A program made the translations under genes and the position numbers. From Plectrocnemia conspersa (lineage: Eukaryota; Arthropoda; Insecta; Trichoptera; Polycentropodidae): DNA of 64,000 nucleotides. The DNA lies in assembly GCA_009617715.1 (NCBI GenBank), contig VTFK01000126.1, positions 1,037,145-1,101,144 on the forward strand, read 5' to 3'. The notes under the pieces were generated by a model. That model was not told the origin of the DNA. It saw nothing but the letters and a program-made list of their open reading frames with translations, and searched no databases. The first letter of the stretch is position 1, and every line of letters begins with the position of its first letter. This document shows positions 48,051 to 59,570 of this stretch, one piece after another.

Positions 48051-48678
48051 ATGAAATTCTTAGTGAGTTTTAAATAGTGATACTTTATTATAGCATTATA
48101 GTGATTTATTAACTTATGTGTGATTTATACAGGTTGCTTTCCTTTGCCTCGTTGGCTTCGTAGCTGCCCATGACGATGGTCAATGGCGCGGTGAGGGACT
48201 CCTCGAATCTCAAGATCATGGTCAATACGACGGACACTATGCTGGACACCATGGATTAGTCGCCGCTCCATTGGCTTATGCTGGACATTATGCCGCCCCA
48301 TTGGCTTATGCTGGACATGGTTGGGCTGGACAAGCTGGACACTATCATGGACCAGCAGCTCCTTTAGGACACGATGGACGCGTCGTAGACACCCCTGAAG
48401 TAGCTCACGCTAAAATCGCCCACCACGCCGCTTTCAACAATGCCGCACATGAAAATGGAGTCAACGCTTACCACGGCGCCTATGCTCAAGGAGTCCATGC
48501 TTATGCTGCCCCAGCCTACGCCGGACACTATGGTGGCCACTATGCTCATGGACATGCCGCCCCATTGGCTCATGACGGACGTGTTGTAGACACCCCTGAA
48601 GTAGCCCATGCTAAAGCTGCCCACTTCGCCGCCCATGCCGCTGCCGCCCATGGAAGCCATTACGGACATCATTATTAA
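48051..48678 (+). CDS. CP10: two-module cuticle protein, first of the near-identical set
   Basis: Exons 48051-48062 (MKFL) and 48133-48678, intron 70 bp, about 185 residues. Signal peptide [16 protein letters not shown], then [34 protein letters not shown] repeats, module 1 ([21 protein letters not shown]) followed by the special linker [14 protein letters not shown], an [18 protein letters not shown] stretch, module 2 ([21 protein letters not shown]) and the end HGSHYGHHY. It differs from CP11-CP13 by an extra GWAGQAGHY segment and its own synonymous changes, so it split first. AATAAA is at 48846-48851, preceded by a conserved hairpin. Probable secreted cuticle structural protein. Confidence 0.93.
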
Positions 48679-48802
48679 ACACAAATATCTCGAATTTGGA
48701 AAAAAACCCTGTGAACTTTTTCTCATGAGAGATAATGAAAATTAAGCAAAATATTTATAATAAAATGTCATCTGGATATTTTATATAATTTTATAAAAAA
48801 GT

Positions 48803-48821
48803 CTTTGCACAATGTGCAAAG
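48803..48821 (+). other. 3' UTR hairpin of CP10
   Basis: CTTTGCACAATGTGCAAAG is a perfect inverted repeat around one A. It lies 25 bases before AATAAA and is followed by GTTGTACATAATGTATTATA, a block kept in CP11 and CP12. Confidence 0.6.
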
Positions 48822-48859
48822 TTGTACATAATGTATTATATGAGCAATAAAAGCAATGG

Positions 48860-50890
48860 AAGTTAAGCACCTACTTTTTTATTATTTTTGTAATATACAA
48901 ATAGTTAAAAGAATGTTTTTTTCATAAAAAAAATATATTTATCATTATAGTTTAAAGTCTATAATTTACATTAAAATTTTATCAAAAGGTTTAAGACTTG
49001 ACTAATTGAGAAAAATGTATTTATTGTCGCTTTTCATCACAGTAAAATTTTCAACTTAAATTGTAACCTTACTGTTGATTTTATGGAAAATACATATTTA
49101 TTTATCGTATATATTTTATGTTATAAATTAGAAAAAAATTTAATGATATGAAATGGCAAAAACCTAAAATGATTTCATTTTATCTCTAAAACTATATTTA
49201 TAGTATTTTACTATTCATTTAAATGATAAAGAATGAATATATATATATATACTTTTTATGTAAATATATGATTATTTTTATACTATATCTTGTATTATTA
49301 CATATTTTTTATTATAATAGTTATTTAATGTTAATTAAAAAATTTAACCCTTTCCACGCAATGCCTACTATATGATAAACAGCCGAGTCAGGTGACCAGC
49401 GCGAAATCCAGCATATGATAGGTTCGCAAAACTGCAAATTTTTAGACATAATTAGAAGGAGATAGTTGCCTATATAGCTTTAAAAACCAGTATAGCTAAT
49501 CAGTAAACATTATTATAATTTTACGTAAAATAAAGAAATACTAAGTATTTATTTCAATCTTCTTTTATTTTAAGTCTTCTGCAACTATTATATATAGGGC
49601 TGCCACAAGCAAATTCAGATTATGTATTTTTTTCAAATTTATTAATGTCTATAAAAAGCTAACTTATTCATGATTAATTTAAATATCAGCTAATTTTGAA
49701 AAACGACCTAATTCGCCATATTATTTTAAAGTGTTAACTTTGTTAAAAAACAAAGAGAAAAAATAATGAAGGGCAAGAATATTATATAACATTTAACATA
49801 AAATAAAAATTGAAAAAAATATTTTGTTTTTTAAAAATAGATTTTTATGAATCTTTTTTAAAATTTTGCATTACGAAACCAAGCGCCGAAAGGGTTATTT
49901 TTTTTGCAATGTTTCTGTAACACTTACTAGTTTATAAGCATTGTGTGAAAAAATTACAGCTTATTACAGTTAAGTAATAAATCTCATATTATTATATTAT
50001 ATAAACTACTAATTTATTTTCAAATTTTTTTATCTATCTATTGCTTTTTATTTAATTTAAGAAACCATTTTTAAAACAACATATTGGAGATTTATGATAA
50101 AATCCTAATATTTGGTTGCACTATCATCGATAGACAACGATTTTGGTTATTTTAAATTCATATTAGTAACATTAGTCCAAAAAATAAATAAATAGGAGCA
50201 AACTCCAACAAATTTTAAAATCGATTTGATTTTTAATTAAATAACAAAAAGGAAACATTTTTTGCAATGAATACTTAAATTAGTTACATAATAGTGATGA
50301 TAATAATTTATTTATTAATTATTCATACTAAAACATATTTATTAAAAAAAAACATTTTCACAATAAAACTATAACATTTATCGAACTTACAAGCATATTC
50401 TATTGCTTTACATTTTCACTGATTTCTGCATATTTTTAATATATCATGTAAAGTCTGTATACATTAAGCTAGTAATTTTAATAACTATAATTAAATACAA
50501 TTGTTCAATGTTATATTTTATAAATTAAAATTTACTTAGATTAAGAAAATATGCGTTTCTAGATATTGAATTAAATGGCTCCTTAAAATCAAATATAAAT
50601 TATTATTTTATAATAATTATATTAACCCTAAAATGTTGTTGTAATATGTGATAAAAAAAATATTTAATTTTGGTATTTTTAGTCAAAACTTATTAAAGGC
50701 TTATGAAATAGTCATTGACTATATATTAATATTAACTAACTGTAATTGCCCCTTTTTGATGGAAATTTTTTTTTTTGGCGAAAATTTAAAAAGTCTAAAA
50801 AATATAACTTTAAATTGTCAATTTCCGCCAAAATTTAATTACACTTATTTTTGTATGTAGAAGCTAATACAAATCCACATTATTTATATT
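48860..50890. other. AT-rich intergenic DNA, no gene seen
   Basis: Long AT-rich stretch with a short AT microsatellite near 49240. No coding or repeat element recognised. Confidence 0.6.
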
Positions 50891-50899
50891 ATATTATAT

Positions 50900-51580
50900 T
50901 TAAAATCATCGTGAAAGATAGTCTCCCAAATATCAATAGATGAAAAGTACGTTTTATTGGCATTTATATGATTTGTTCGACATTAACTTTTATTCCTCAT
51001 ACATACTAAGTATATATAATATTACTTAGTATGTTAATTTGAAATTTCAGTAATTATATTCATTCAAATCTAACAAATATCAGAAGCAATGATAATTTTT
51101 TTATGTATTATAAAAGGAAAAACTCACTTTTCGGCCTCGGAGTCCGTTGACGGGAATTCAAAATTTGAAGATTGTATTACGAAGATTGTTTTATGATTGT
51201 TATCTAGTTAAATCAATGTATTCTTATAATCCTTACACACATGTATATATTTCATTTTCATAGTATAGCATACCTAGTTAATTTGCAATCCGATTATTTA
51301 TATTCAGTCAAATCGAACAACGCACATGTCAAAATAATGAAAATTATTGTCGCGTAGCAAAATTATTAACAACTGTTGTCACGTTACTGTCGGCCATCTT
51401 GTTTTATATTTGAATGCTTAATTTTCATTGGACGACAACAAAAGAATTCATTAGCTAAGGCTCGAAAATCATCGTGCCAACTCTATTTTTATTTTTATTA
51501 ATTATGATTTAATATATTTCTTTTGTTTACATGTATTTTTATACACCGTTCATACAAAGAGATACGATTTACAAAGTAGA
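50900..51580 (+). repeat. dispersed repeat C, copy 2 of 3
   Basis: Matches 34495-35130 in the same orientation, sharing all landmark blocks including ATACACCGTTCATACAAAG and GATACGATTTACA at the right end. Confidence 0.82.
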
Positions 51581-51599
51581 AAATTAAATGAAGAATGTT

Positions 51600-52170
51600 T
51601 CATTATTTATAATTTGTTTAATACTAGATATTATAATTATAATTTAAATTAAAGTTAAAAGTTGTGATTTGATGTAATTAATATCTTTGAATATAACGCT
51701 TATTGTATTATTTAAAAGTTTAAAAAGCATATTATATGAAATTGTGTCTTAAACACAAATTAATCGATGTTTAAAATAATTGTTATTATTTAATTATAAT
51801 AAAATACATCAAAATGCAATTGTAAAAATAAAAAAAAAACTTACGATACAATAGTAACAGATATCTATGACAAAATTACAATTATTATTAAAAATATTAT
51901 TTACCTTTTCCCAGCTTTTAAACAATTAGTAAATATTTCAATTTATCTCTATATTATATGTATTATTATTTATTGTTGTAATTGTAATTATAAATATAAT
52001 GAATTAATTACGTTTTATATTTAGTAGCACTTTTTTTAAATATTAAAAAATATCCTAGATACATGAACCTAAATTTATATTCAGATATAAATAACATATC
52101 AAGATTTTATTTATTACCATTAAACACATATTAACTTTATTAACGTGTAATGAATGATAACACAATTTAT
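51600..52170. other. AT-rich spacer before CP11
   Basis: No gene or element recognised. Confidence 0.6.
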
Positions 52171-52184
52171 TTATTTACTGTTGA

Positions 52185-52340
52185 AGGTTTTTCCGTAGAA
52201 ATGTGAGAGTAAAAAATATGAGCGAAACAATATTAACACGTTACCCCTTCTCTTTAAAACTCCGTTTACTATTGGTATATAAGCCGTTGCCTTCGTCCAG
52301 CTTAACAGAAGCAGTTTTCAGTTCAGAAAAGGCTTTGCAT
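52185..52340 (+). promoter_or_regulatory. CP11 promoter: upstream block, CCCC element, TATA, leader motif
   Basis: GTTGAAGG-TTTTTCCGTAGAAATG near 52185 is shared with CP12-CP14. ACACGTTACCCCTTCTCT follows, CCCC 33 nt before TATATAA (52276-52282). Leader CAGAAGCAGTTTTC, AGTTCA, GAAAAGGCTTT ends near 52338; GCAG starts 35 nt after the TATA start. Confidence 0.83.
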
Positions 52341-52349
52341 TATTCAAAC

Positions 52350-52972
52350 ATGAAGTTCTTAGTGAGTTTTACAAAGTGATAATTATATATAAAAACCATT
52401 ATAGTGATTTACTAACATATGTGTGATTTATACAGGTTGCTTTCCTTTGCCTCGCTGGTTTTGTAGCCGCCCATGATGATGGTCAATGGCGTGGAGAGGG
52501 ACTCCTCGAATCCCAAGATCATGGTCAATACGACGGACACTATGCTGGACACCATGGATTAGTCGCCGCTCCCTTGGCCTATGCCGGACATTATGCCGCC
52601 CCATTGGCTTATGCTGGACACGCTTATGCTGGACACTATCATGGACCAGCAGCTCCTTTGGGACATGATGGACGCGTCGTAGACACCCCTGAAGTAGCTC
52701 ACGCTAAAATCGCCCACCACGCCGCTTTCAACAACGCCGCCCATGAAAATGGAGTCAACTCTTACAACGGTGCCTACGCTCATGGAGTCCAAGCTTATGC
52801 TGCTCCAATTTACGCCGGACACTATGGTGGCCACTACGCCCATGGACATGCCGCCCCATTGGCTCATGACGGTCGTGTCGTAGACACCCCTGAAGTAGCC
52901 CATGCCAAAGCTGCCCACTTCGCCGCCCATGCCGCTGCCGCCCATGGAAGCAGTTACGGACATCATTATTAA
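52350..52972 (+). CDS. CP11: two-module cuticle protein
   Basis: Exons 52350-52361 (MKFL) and 52436-52972, intron 74 bp, about 182 residues. Signal peptide [16 protein letters not shown], the [20 protein letters not shown] start, YAGHY repeats, module 1 with [21 protein letters not shown] and [14 protein letters not shown], the linker [18 protein letters not shown], module 2 and the end HGSSYGHHY. Nearly identical to CP12 (a handful of changes, such as PIY versus PAY and HGSSYGH versus HGSHYGN), and the two have introns of equal length with almost the same sequence. AATAAA at 53123-53128 and the 3' UTR hairpin are conserved. A member of a recent tandem duplication. Confidence 0.93.
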
Positions 52973-53081
52973 ACATGATTATCTGGAAATTTTAACAACC
53001 CTGTGATCTTTTTAAATCAGAGAAAAATATTTATTATAGAATGTCATTTCGATGGTTTACATAATGTTGTATATAAAGTAC

Positions 53082-53096
53082 TTGCACATTGTGCAA
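53082..53096 (+). other. 3' UTR hairpin of CP11
   Basis: TTGCACATTGTGCAA, a perfect inverted repeat about a central T, followed by AGTTGTACATAATGTATTAT before AATAAA. It corresponds to the CP10 hairpin. Confidence 0.6.
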
Positions 53097-53559
53097 AGTT
53101 GTACATAATGTATTATACGAGAAATAAAAACAATTCAAAGAAATATTTTTTTATTATTACATGCATTTAAAACTTGCTTTAGGAAGATACTTTTTATTAA
53201 AATTTTATTATTTCCAGATGGATTAACTTCTGTCACTAATTAAAGATGATATACGATACAGCTGTTTGAACCGTAGAGAAGCTGCGAGAAATCTTTATAT
53301 TTTAATGGTCTGATGATTTGAAATTCTTAGAAAATACTACGACAGATTTCATTATGTTTCCAACATAAAAAAATTAAGGGCATTATTATTTATTTGCTAA
53401 TTAAAAAAAATAAATTGCAAAGAATGTGCCGTATACAAAACAATAAAAAACCATAAAAAATCTTACGTCTCAACAATAAATATTTCGAAATTAAATGACT
53501 TCTTATTCATCAGTAGAGTAATGTGGTATCAAATTTAATTTTTCAACAAAGCAAATTCG

Positions 53560-54110
53560 TTTTTGTCTATGAAATTAATAAAGAATATATAGAAAGCGTG
53601 GCAAAAATATTTTTTTCCTAAAAACTTACAGATATATTCAATAGCTTTGGATGAAAGTAATGTTCTTACAGATATGACTCAATTTCTTTCGAAAAATTGG
53701 CAATGAATTTAATATCATCAAAGAACCAACTTTTCTAGCTCATTAAAAGACACGTATTTTTCACAGTTATGTATAAAGTGGTAAAAGCAATATTCGTAAG
53801 ATCTCGCTTAACCTTCACATGTTTGGCATGGTCATTGATAGTCGGATAAAAGAAAGACTGGCAAAATTAGTGGATGATGCAAAAAAGATCGGTAATTTCC
53901 ATTTCATGAAGTATCACTGTATTCTACATAAAAAAGCGATGTTAAAAATAACTAATATGGCAAGAATCGCCATTAACAAGATATATGTATTTAATAAAAA
54001 TCGAAAGGATTAAATTACCGTAAATCGTATGTATCTGAATACTTAAAAAACTACCTATCGATACATTATGAACCTACTGTAGTAAGATGGTTAAGTCATA
54101 ACATCAAAAG
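53560..54110 (+). pseudogene. decayed hAT transposase (SCAND3/GTF2IRD2-like)
   Basis: Motifs occur in the order expected of a hAT transposase. SIALDESNVLTDMTQF at 53638-53685 matches the first catalytic Asp region (known: S-ALDES-D-D-AQ). FHFMKYHCILHKKAML in the open frame 53819-54013 matches the HC-IH--AL motif, and VVRWLSH near 54085 matches the V-RWLSRG motif. Frameshifts between the patches show it is dead. It lies between CP11 and CP12 and is not seen after CP12, so it probably inserted after the duplication. No terminal repeats identified. Confidence 0.78.
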
Positions 54111-54215
54111 GAAAATCCGCAGTTGAATTTAAAAATAACTTATTTAATACTTCTAGTGGATATTACCAATGAATTGATCATACATATTTAGCATTGATCA
54201 CACATAAGGTGAAAT

Positions 54216-54480
54216 TGTGATATATCTAAGAATAAGAACAGTAACTTAATTCACTTTAAAATAATTTGTGAAATAACCCACGTAAACAACAACAAATATG
54301 CGGCTTTAATTGCTGTTTTATCAAACTACTTTAGGAATAGATTTTAAAATTTCAGAAGCAAAAACTGCATTTCAGTATATTTATTATTCACAGTTAGCCT
54401 CAATATGTTGTCTGAAAACTTCGAGATATATTGTATAGATTTGAAATTTATTATCTAATTATATTAATTATTTATTTTAG
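54216..54480 (+). repeat. segment duplicated with the CP11/CP12 units, copy 1
   Basis: AAGAATAAGAACAGT-ACTTAATT, CAAATATGCGGCTTTAAT and CTGTTTTATCAAA match 57035-57310. Both lie at similar distances upstream of the next gene, so they are part of the tandem duplication unit or of an element carried by it. Confidence 0.7.
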
Positions 54481-54544
54481 TGTCTTTATTGTACTTTTAA
54501 ATGTTTATTACTGTATAATGAACTCGAATATAAATTATTAAGCA

Positions 54545-54720
54545 GCACAAAAGACGAATGGTATAAGTCTCCGAATATTAACCTGAAAGACCTGGGTTCG
54601 ATCCGATTTGGACTTTGGTGTTTTTAAATTTCTATCGTCTCTGGGAGATCGGAATTAGTGATTATTATATAATTTAAATATCCACCGATCATCACAAATT
54701 AGGTATACATAATCTATGAT
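54545..54720 (+). mobile_element. tRNA-derived SINE, copy S2
   Basis: GACGAATGGTATAAGTCTCC (box A-like), GACCTGGGTTCGATCC (box B), then TTTCTATCGTCTCTGGGAGA, TCGGAATTAGTGATTATTA and CGATCATCACAAATTAGGT. The fullest copy of the family in the window. Confidence 0.75.
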
Positions 54721-54724
54721 AATA

Positions 54725-55185
54725 TCGTGATGATTAATTATAATTGAGCTAGGTCGTACATATCTAGTATTAAAATTTCTCTTATATAGAACTATTTTTA
54801 GCTCTTGGAAAATATCTTAATGTTTTAAAATAATACAAAAATAAAGGCAAATTAGTGTAGGTACTGTAAACATTTAAGATGTAACTAGTATACATTAGAT
54901 TTAAGCTTTATTTTTACAACGTTCCATTTGTTGATAATTAAGTCAATTCTGTAATAATCAATATTATTTTATAATTAATTATTTAAATTATTTTTATAAA
55001 AAAGACTATGCCCGATCACTTTTTAATTGTACTTAATAGAATTTTAGTATAATTTAGTAGCATATAGTAAGAAAATTATTTCAACATCAATAATTAAAAT
55101 ATATAGTATGTATATCATTTGTAAATTACATTTATTAATATATTTACTGTACAATTTAAATACAAAATTACAACAATGTATTCAT
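54725..55185. other. AT-rich spacer before CP12
   Basis: No gene. The last 150 bases match the DNA upstream of CP13 (58200-58300), part of the duplicated unit. Confidence 0.6.
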
Positions 55186-55192
55186 TCAACGT

Positions 55193-55338
55193 TGAAGGAT
55201 TTTCCGTAGAAATGAGAGAGTAAAAAATATAAACACGTTACCCCTACTCTTGAAATAACCATTTACTTTTAGTATATAAGCCGTTGCCTTAGACCAGTTT
55301 ATCAGAAGCAGTTTTCAGTTCAGAAAAGGCTTTGCATT
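55193..55338 (+). promoter_or_regulatory. CP12 promoter: upstream block, CCCC element, TATA, leader motif
   Basis: AACGTTGAAGGATTTTCCGT at 55190-55209, ACACGTTACCCCTACTCT (CCCC starts 33 nt before TATATAA at 55273-55279), TCAGAAGCAGTTTTC, AGTTCA, GAAAAGGCTTT. GCAG starts 35 nt after the TATA start. Confidence 0.83.
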
Positions 55339-55346
55339 ATTCAAAA

Positions 55347-55969
55347 ATGAAGTTCTTAGTGAGTTTTACAAAGTGATAATTTTATATAAAAACCATTACA
55401 GTGATTTATTAACATATGTGTGATTTATACAGGTTGCTTTCATTTGCCTCGCTGGTTTCGTAGCCGCCCATGATGATGGACAATGGCGCGGTGAGGGACT
55501 CCTCGAATCCCAAGATCATGGTCAATACGACGGACACTATGCTGGACACCATGGATTAGTCGCCGCTCCCTTGGCCTATGCCGGACATTATGCCGCCCCA
55601 TTGGCTTATGCTGGACACGCTTATGCTGGACACTATCATGGACCAGCAGCTCCTCTGGGACATGATGGACGCGTCGTAGACACCCCTGAAGTAGCTCACG
55701 CTAAAATCGCCCACCACGCCGCTTTCAACAACGCCGCCCATGAAAATGGAGTCAACTCTTACAACGGTGCCTACGCTCATGGAGTCCAAGCTTATGCTGC
55801 CCCAGCCTACGCCGGACACTATGGTGGCCACTACGCCCATGGACATGCCGCCCCATTGGCTCATGACGGACGTGTCGTAGACACCCCTGAAGTAGCCAAT
55901 GCCAAAGCTGCCCACTTCGCCGCCCATGCCGCTGCCGCCCATGGAAGCCATTACGGAAATCATTATTAA
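55347..55969 (+). CDS. CP12: two-module cuticle protein
   Basis: Exons 55347-55358 (MKFL) and 55433-55969, intron 74 bp, about 182 residues. Signal peptide [36 protein letters not shown], module 1 with [14 protein letters not shown], linker [18 protein letters not shown], module 2 with [12 protein letters not shown] (Asn for His) and the end HGSHYGNHY. Nearest relative CP11, but single positions are shared with CP13 instead, as expected from gene conversion. AATAAA at 56121-56126. The dead mariner lies just downstream. Confidence 0.93.
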
Positions 55970-56079
55970 ACACGATTATCTGGAAATTTTAACAACCCTG
56001 TGATCGTTTTTAAATCAGAGAAAAATATTTATTTTAGAATATTATTTCGATGGTTTAAATAATGTTGTAAATAAAGTCC

Positions 56080-56094
56080 TTGCACATTGTGCAA
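56080..56094 (+). other. 3' UTR hairpin of CP12
   Basis: TTGCACATTGTGCAA followed by AGTTGTACATAATATATTAT before AATAAA; same as in CP11. Confidence 0.6.
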
Positions 56095-56289
56095 AGTTGT
56101 ACATAATATATTATACGAGAAATAAAATCAATTAAAAGAATTTTTTTTTTACTACATGTATTTAAAACTCGCTATAGAAATAAAATTTTAATAATTTGCG
56201 ATAAATGAACATCTGTCATTAATTGGAGTAATGTACAATATAGCTGTTGGCGTCGTGAGAATAATTTGCAACGTAGTGAAAACGTTGGG

Positions 56290-56915
56290 ATAGGACACTT
56301 TTTCATAGGAAATCTTATTTTCTGAAGAGACACATTTCCACCTCTCTGGATATATTATTTAGCAAAATTGCTGCATATGAAGCGAAGAAAATTTTCACGT
56401 CATTCACTAAAGAACATTACATACTTAAAAAGTAACTATTTGGTGCGCATTGTGGTCAGGCGGCGTCATTGGGCATTACTTTTAACTGTAACAGTCAACG
56501 GTGAGTGCTATAAGTGAATGATAACCGATTATTTTTAGTGTGGAATCGAAGATATTGATGTGGAAGATATGTGGTTCTAGCAAGACGGTGCAACTTGTCA
56601 CACATCGGATGAAACGTTGAAGGTTCTGCGTCAAAAAAATTTATTTCACGTTTTGCTGACGTCAACTGACCACTAAGATCATGTGTCTTAACGTCGTTGG
56701 ATTATTTTGTAAGGTTACGTCAAAGTCGTGTCTACGCCAACAAATCTGAAACACTGGAGCACCTAAAAATCAATAGCCGAGATACCGCTCTAAATGTACG
56801 AAAATGGGTTGGTTACTTCTTAAGTAACAGAGACGGCCATTTAGTTGATATTATTTTTCATAATTATTTAAATACATCAAATGCTCTCATAATAAAAAAA
56901 AATCAAATAAATCCT
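56290..56915 (+). pseudogene. decayed mariner-family transposase
   Basis: In order and across frame changes the + strand reads LFSEETHFHLSGY, an interrupted TIWCALWSGGVIGHYF, IEDIDVEDMWF, QDGATCHTS, FADVN, LTSLDYF, SRVYANKSETLEHLKI, then GHLVDIIFHN. These are the motifs of insect mariner-like transposases with catalytic Asp in FSDE, QDGA and LDYF. The first is replaced by Glu here, and stop codons and frameshifts break the frame. The last third, 56697-56918, is still open. The inverted-repeat ends were not identified. Confidence 0.85.
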
Positions 56916-57034
56916 TAAATTTGTGTGTTTTTATATTAAAAAGTTCGAAAACTGAAGTTGGATCATCTTTTATATGTCCAATATAGAATATTTAAAAAAA
57001 TTGTCTGTATTTGAAATAAAATTAAAATTGTGAT

Positions 57035-57310
57035 TCATTTGAGAATAAGAACAGTTACTTAATTTACTTTAAATCAGTGTCTCAACAAAGCCACGCAAAC
57101 AGCAAAAAAAATGCGGCTTTAATGACTGTTTTATCAAATGACTTTGAGAGTAGTTCTTAAATTTCAAAAGAAAGCAACTGTATTTCAGTAAATTTGCTAC
57201 ACTGTTATCAGTTCACATCGACACGTTCCCTACAAACTTGTAGATTAATTGTATAGATTCGAAATCAGATATGCAATTTTATTATTTATTTATTTATGTT
57301 TTTTTATAGA
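57035..57310 (+). repeat. segment duplicated with the CP11/CP12 units, copy 2
   Basis: Matches 54216-54480 (GAATAAGAACAGTTACTTAA, AATGCGGCTTTAATGACTG, TTTTATCAAATGACTTTGA). Confidence 0.7.
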
Positions 57311-57319
57311 ACTTTTATT

Positions 57320-58295
57320 AGTTTATAACTTTATAATTAAAAATACGAGTATGCACTGTTCATGACGTTTTTCTTTTAAACTATATTTTTTTTCTCGCGT
57401 GAAGAATAATAAATCAAATTTTATTTTCGCTACACTTTTTGTTGAACAAGCTATTGATAAACTGACATTAAAAAAAAGCTTATTGTTTATTTAATATAAA
57501 GATTAAATCTTTTAATGTAAGCTTTTTACATAAACATTTATTACTAAGTTTACGTGTTTTCAAAATTATACAATAATAACAGAAAATTGTATTAAAATAT
57601 GTTTTAACTTTAAAATGTAATTGTTATGATGTTTACAGTATAATGTGATTTTTACGATATTCTGCTAACATTTGTAAGTATGTAGGAAACATTGTATAAA
57701 AATATGAATAATAAGTACTAGCCATACATAATATATAAATTATTATTTAGGTGTATTATAATTTATTAATTATTTGTGAATATTACAAATTTAGAGAATT
57801 AAATTATTGCCATTATTAAATATTATGTTTTTTAAAGTAAATTATTATTCTAAGCAATAAAACATATTGGTAACTTTTTTATAATAAAATTTGAAATCTA
57901 AAAATAATGTATATGCAAACATTCAATAAGTCAATTAAATTGAAACGCATTTACTGATAACTAAAAGCTATTTTTAATCTAAAAATAAACTACTATACGT
58001 ATTATAAACTTTTTATGCAAATCAAGTATATATTAAACTTTAGCTTTATTTTTGCTTCTTTCTATTTATTGCTAAAAATGTAAATGTTATATTCAATTTT
58101 ATTTTCTAATTCTTTAAATAATTTTTATAAAAAAGGTTATGGACATTACATTATTATTGTATTTATTAGTAATTTTTTTAAATATAATACAAGCAAATTC
58201 ATTTTAATATTAATAATTGAAATGTGTTACAAATTACATTTATTGATATATTAACTGTACAATTTAGATACAAAATTACAACAATGTATTCATTC
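57320..58295. other. AT-rich spacer before CP13
   Basis: No gene; partial similarity to 54890-55190 as part of the duplicated unit. Confidence 0.6.
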
Positions 58296-58300
58296 AACGT

Positions 58301-58455
58301 TGAAGGATTTTCCGTAGAAATGTGAGAGTAAAAAATATGAACGAAACCATACACGTTACCCCTTCTCTTAAAACAACCATTTACTTTTAGTATATAAGCC
58401 GTTGCCTTTGTCCAGTTTATCAGAAGCAGTTTTCAGTTCAGAAAAGGCTTTGCAT
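58301..58455 (+). promoter_or_regulatory. CP13 promoter: upstream block, CCCC element, TATA, leader motif
   Basis: GTTGAAGGATTTTCCGTAGA near 58300, ACACGTTACCCCTTCTCT with CCCC 33 nt before TATATAA (58391-58397), TCAGAAGCAGTTTTC, AGTTCA, GAAAAGGCTTT. GCAG starts 35 nt after the TATA start. Confidence 0.83.
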
Positions 58456-58464
58456 TAATCCAAC

Positions 58465-59143
58465 ATGAAGTTCTTAGTGAGTTTTGCAATGTGATACTTT
58501 ACTATAGAAATACAGTGATTTATTAACTTATGTGTGATTTATACAGGTTGCTTTCCTTTGCCTCGTTGGTTTCGTAGCCGCCCATGATGATGGTCAATGG
58601 CGCGGTGAGGGACTCCTCGAATCCCAAGATCATGGTCAATACGACGGACACTATGCTGGACACCATGGATTAGTCGCCGCTCCCTTGGCCTATGCCGGAC
58701 ATTATGCCGCCCCATTGGCTTATGCTGGACACGCTTATGCTGGACACTATCATGGACCAGCAGCTCCTCTGGGACATGATGGACGTGTCGTAGACACCCC
58801 TGAAGTAGCTCACGCTAAAATCGCCCACCACGCCGCATTCAACAACGCCGCCCATGAAAATGGAGTCAACGCTTACAACGGCGCTTACGCTCATGGAGTC
58901 CATGCTTATGCTGCCCCAGCTTACGCCGGACACTATGATGGCCAATACGCTCATGGAGTCCAGGCTTATGCTGTTCCAGCCTACGCCGGACACTATGGTG
59001 GCCATTACACTCAAGGACATGCCGCCCCATTAGCTCATGACGGACGTGTTGTAGACACCCCTGAAGTAGCCCATGCCAAAGCTGCCCACTTCGCCGCCCA
59101 TGCCGCTGCCGCCCATGGAAGCCATTACGGACATCATTATTAA
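58465..59143 (+). CDS. CP13: two-module cuticle protein with a 20-residue linker duplication
   Basis: Exons 58465-58476 (MKFL) and 58547-59143, intron 70 bp, about 202 residues. Same plan as CP11 and CP12 ([16 protein letters not shown] signal peptide, DDGQWRGEG start, module 1 with [14 protein letters not shown], module 2, end HGSHYGHHY). The linker is duplicated: [20 protein letters not shown] is followed by [24 protein letters not shown] sequence, adding exactly 20 codons. AATAAA is at 59289-59294; the 3' UTR hairpin of CP10-CP12 is absent. Its DNA otherwise follows the set closely. Confidence 0.93.
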
Positions 59144-59570
59144 ACACGATTATCTCGAAATATGATTAAAACTAGTAATCTTACTTTCCATCGGAGATTA
59201 TGTAAATATGTAAGAAGAAAAATATTTAATGTCAATTTGATATTTAATATACCATAGATAAAGTCTGTAAATACTGTATTATATAAGCAATAAAACTGAT
59301 AAGAGTTACATATTTTTTTTATTTAAAACATATATTTTTGATTGTAACAATTGAATCGACAAAAAAAAAAATTAATGTTTTATGTATTATTTTGTCCATT
59401 TGCGCTAAAAAAATTTTTACAAATACTTAGCTTTGGATGTGTATACTAGAAAATATAAACTAAAATAGCAATAAACATATAAAACAGAAGCAGGTTGCAA
59501 TCTACGTTCTATTGATTAATTAAACTGTATTAAATTTAAATAACATTACATATCGAAAGCATCACACAAC

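Noticed and set aside
55556..55963. Long antisense open frames opposite the CP genes (also at 52559-52966, 58670-59020, 43095-43418, 24063-24317)
   Set aside because: They mirror the biased codons of the real genes (Ala, His, Gly), giving Ser/Met/Val/Gly-rich peptides. They have no promoter, no signal peptide and vary with the sense repeats.
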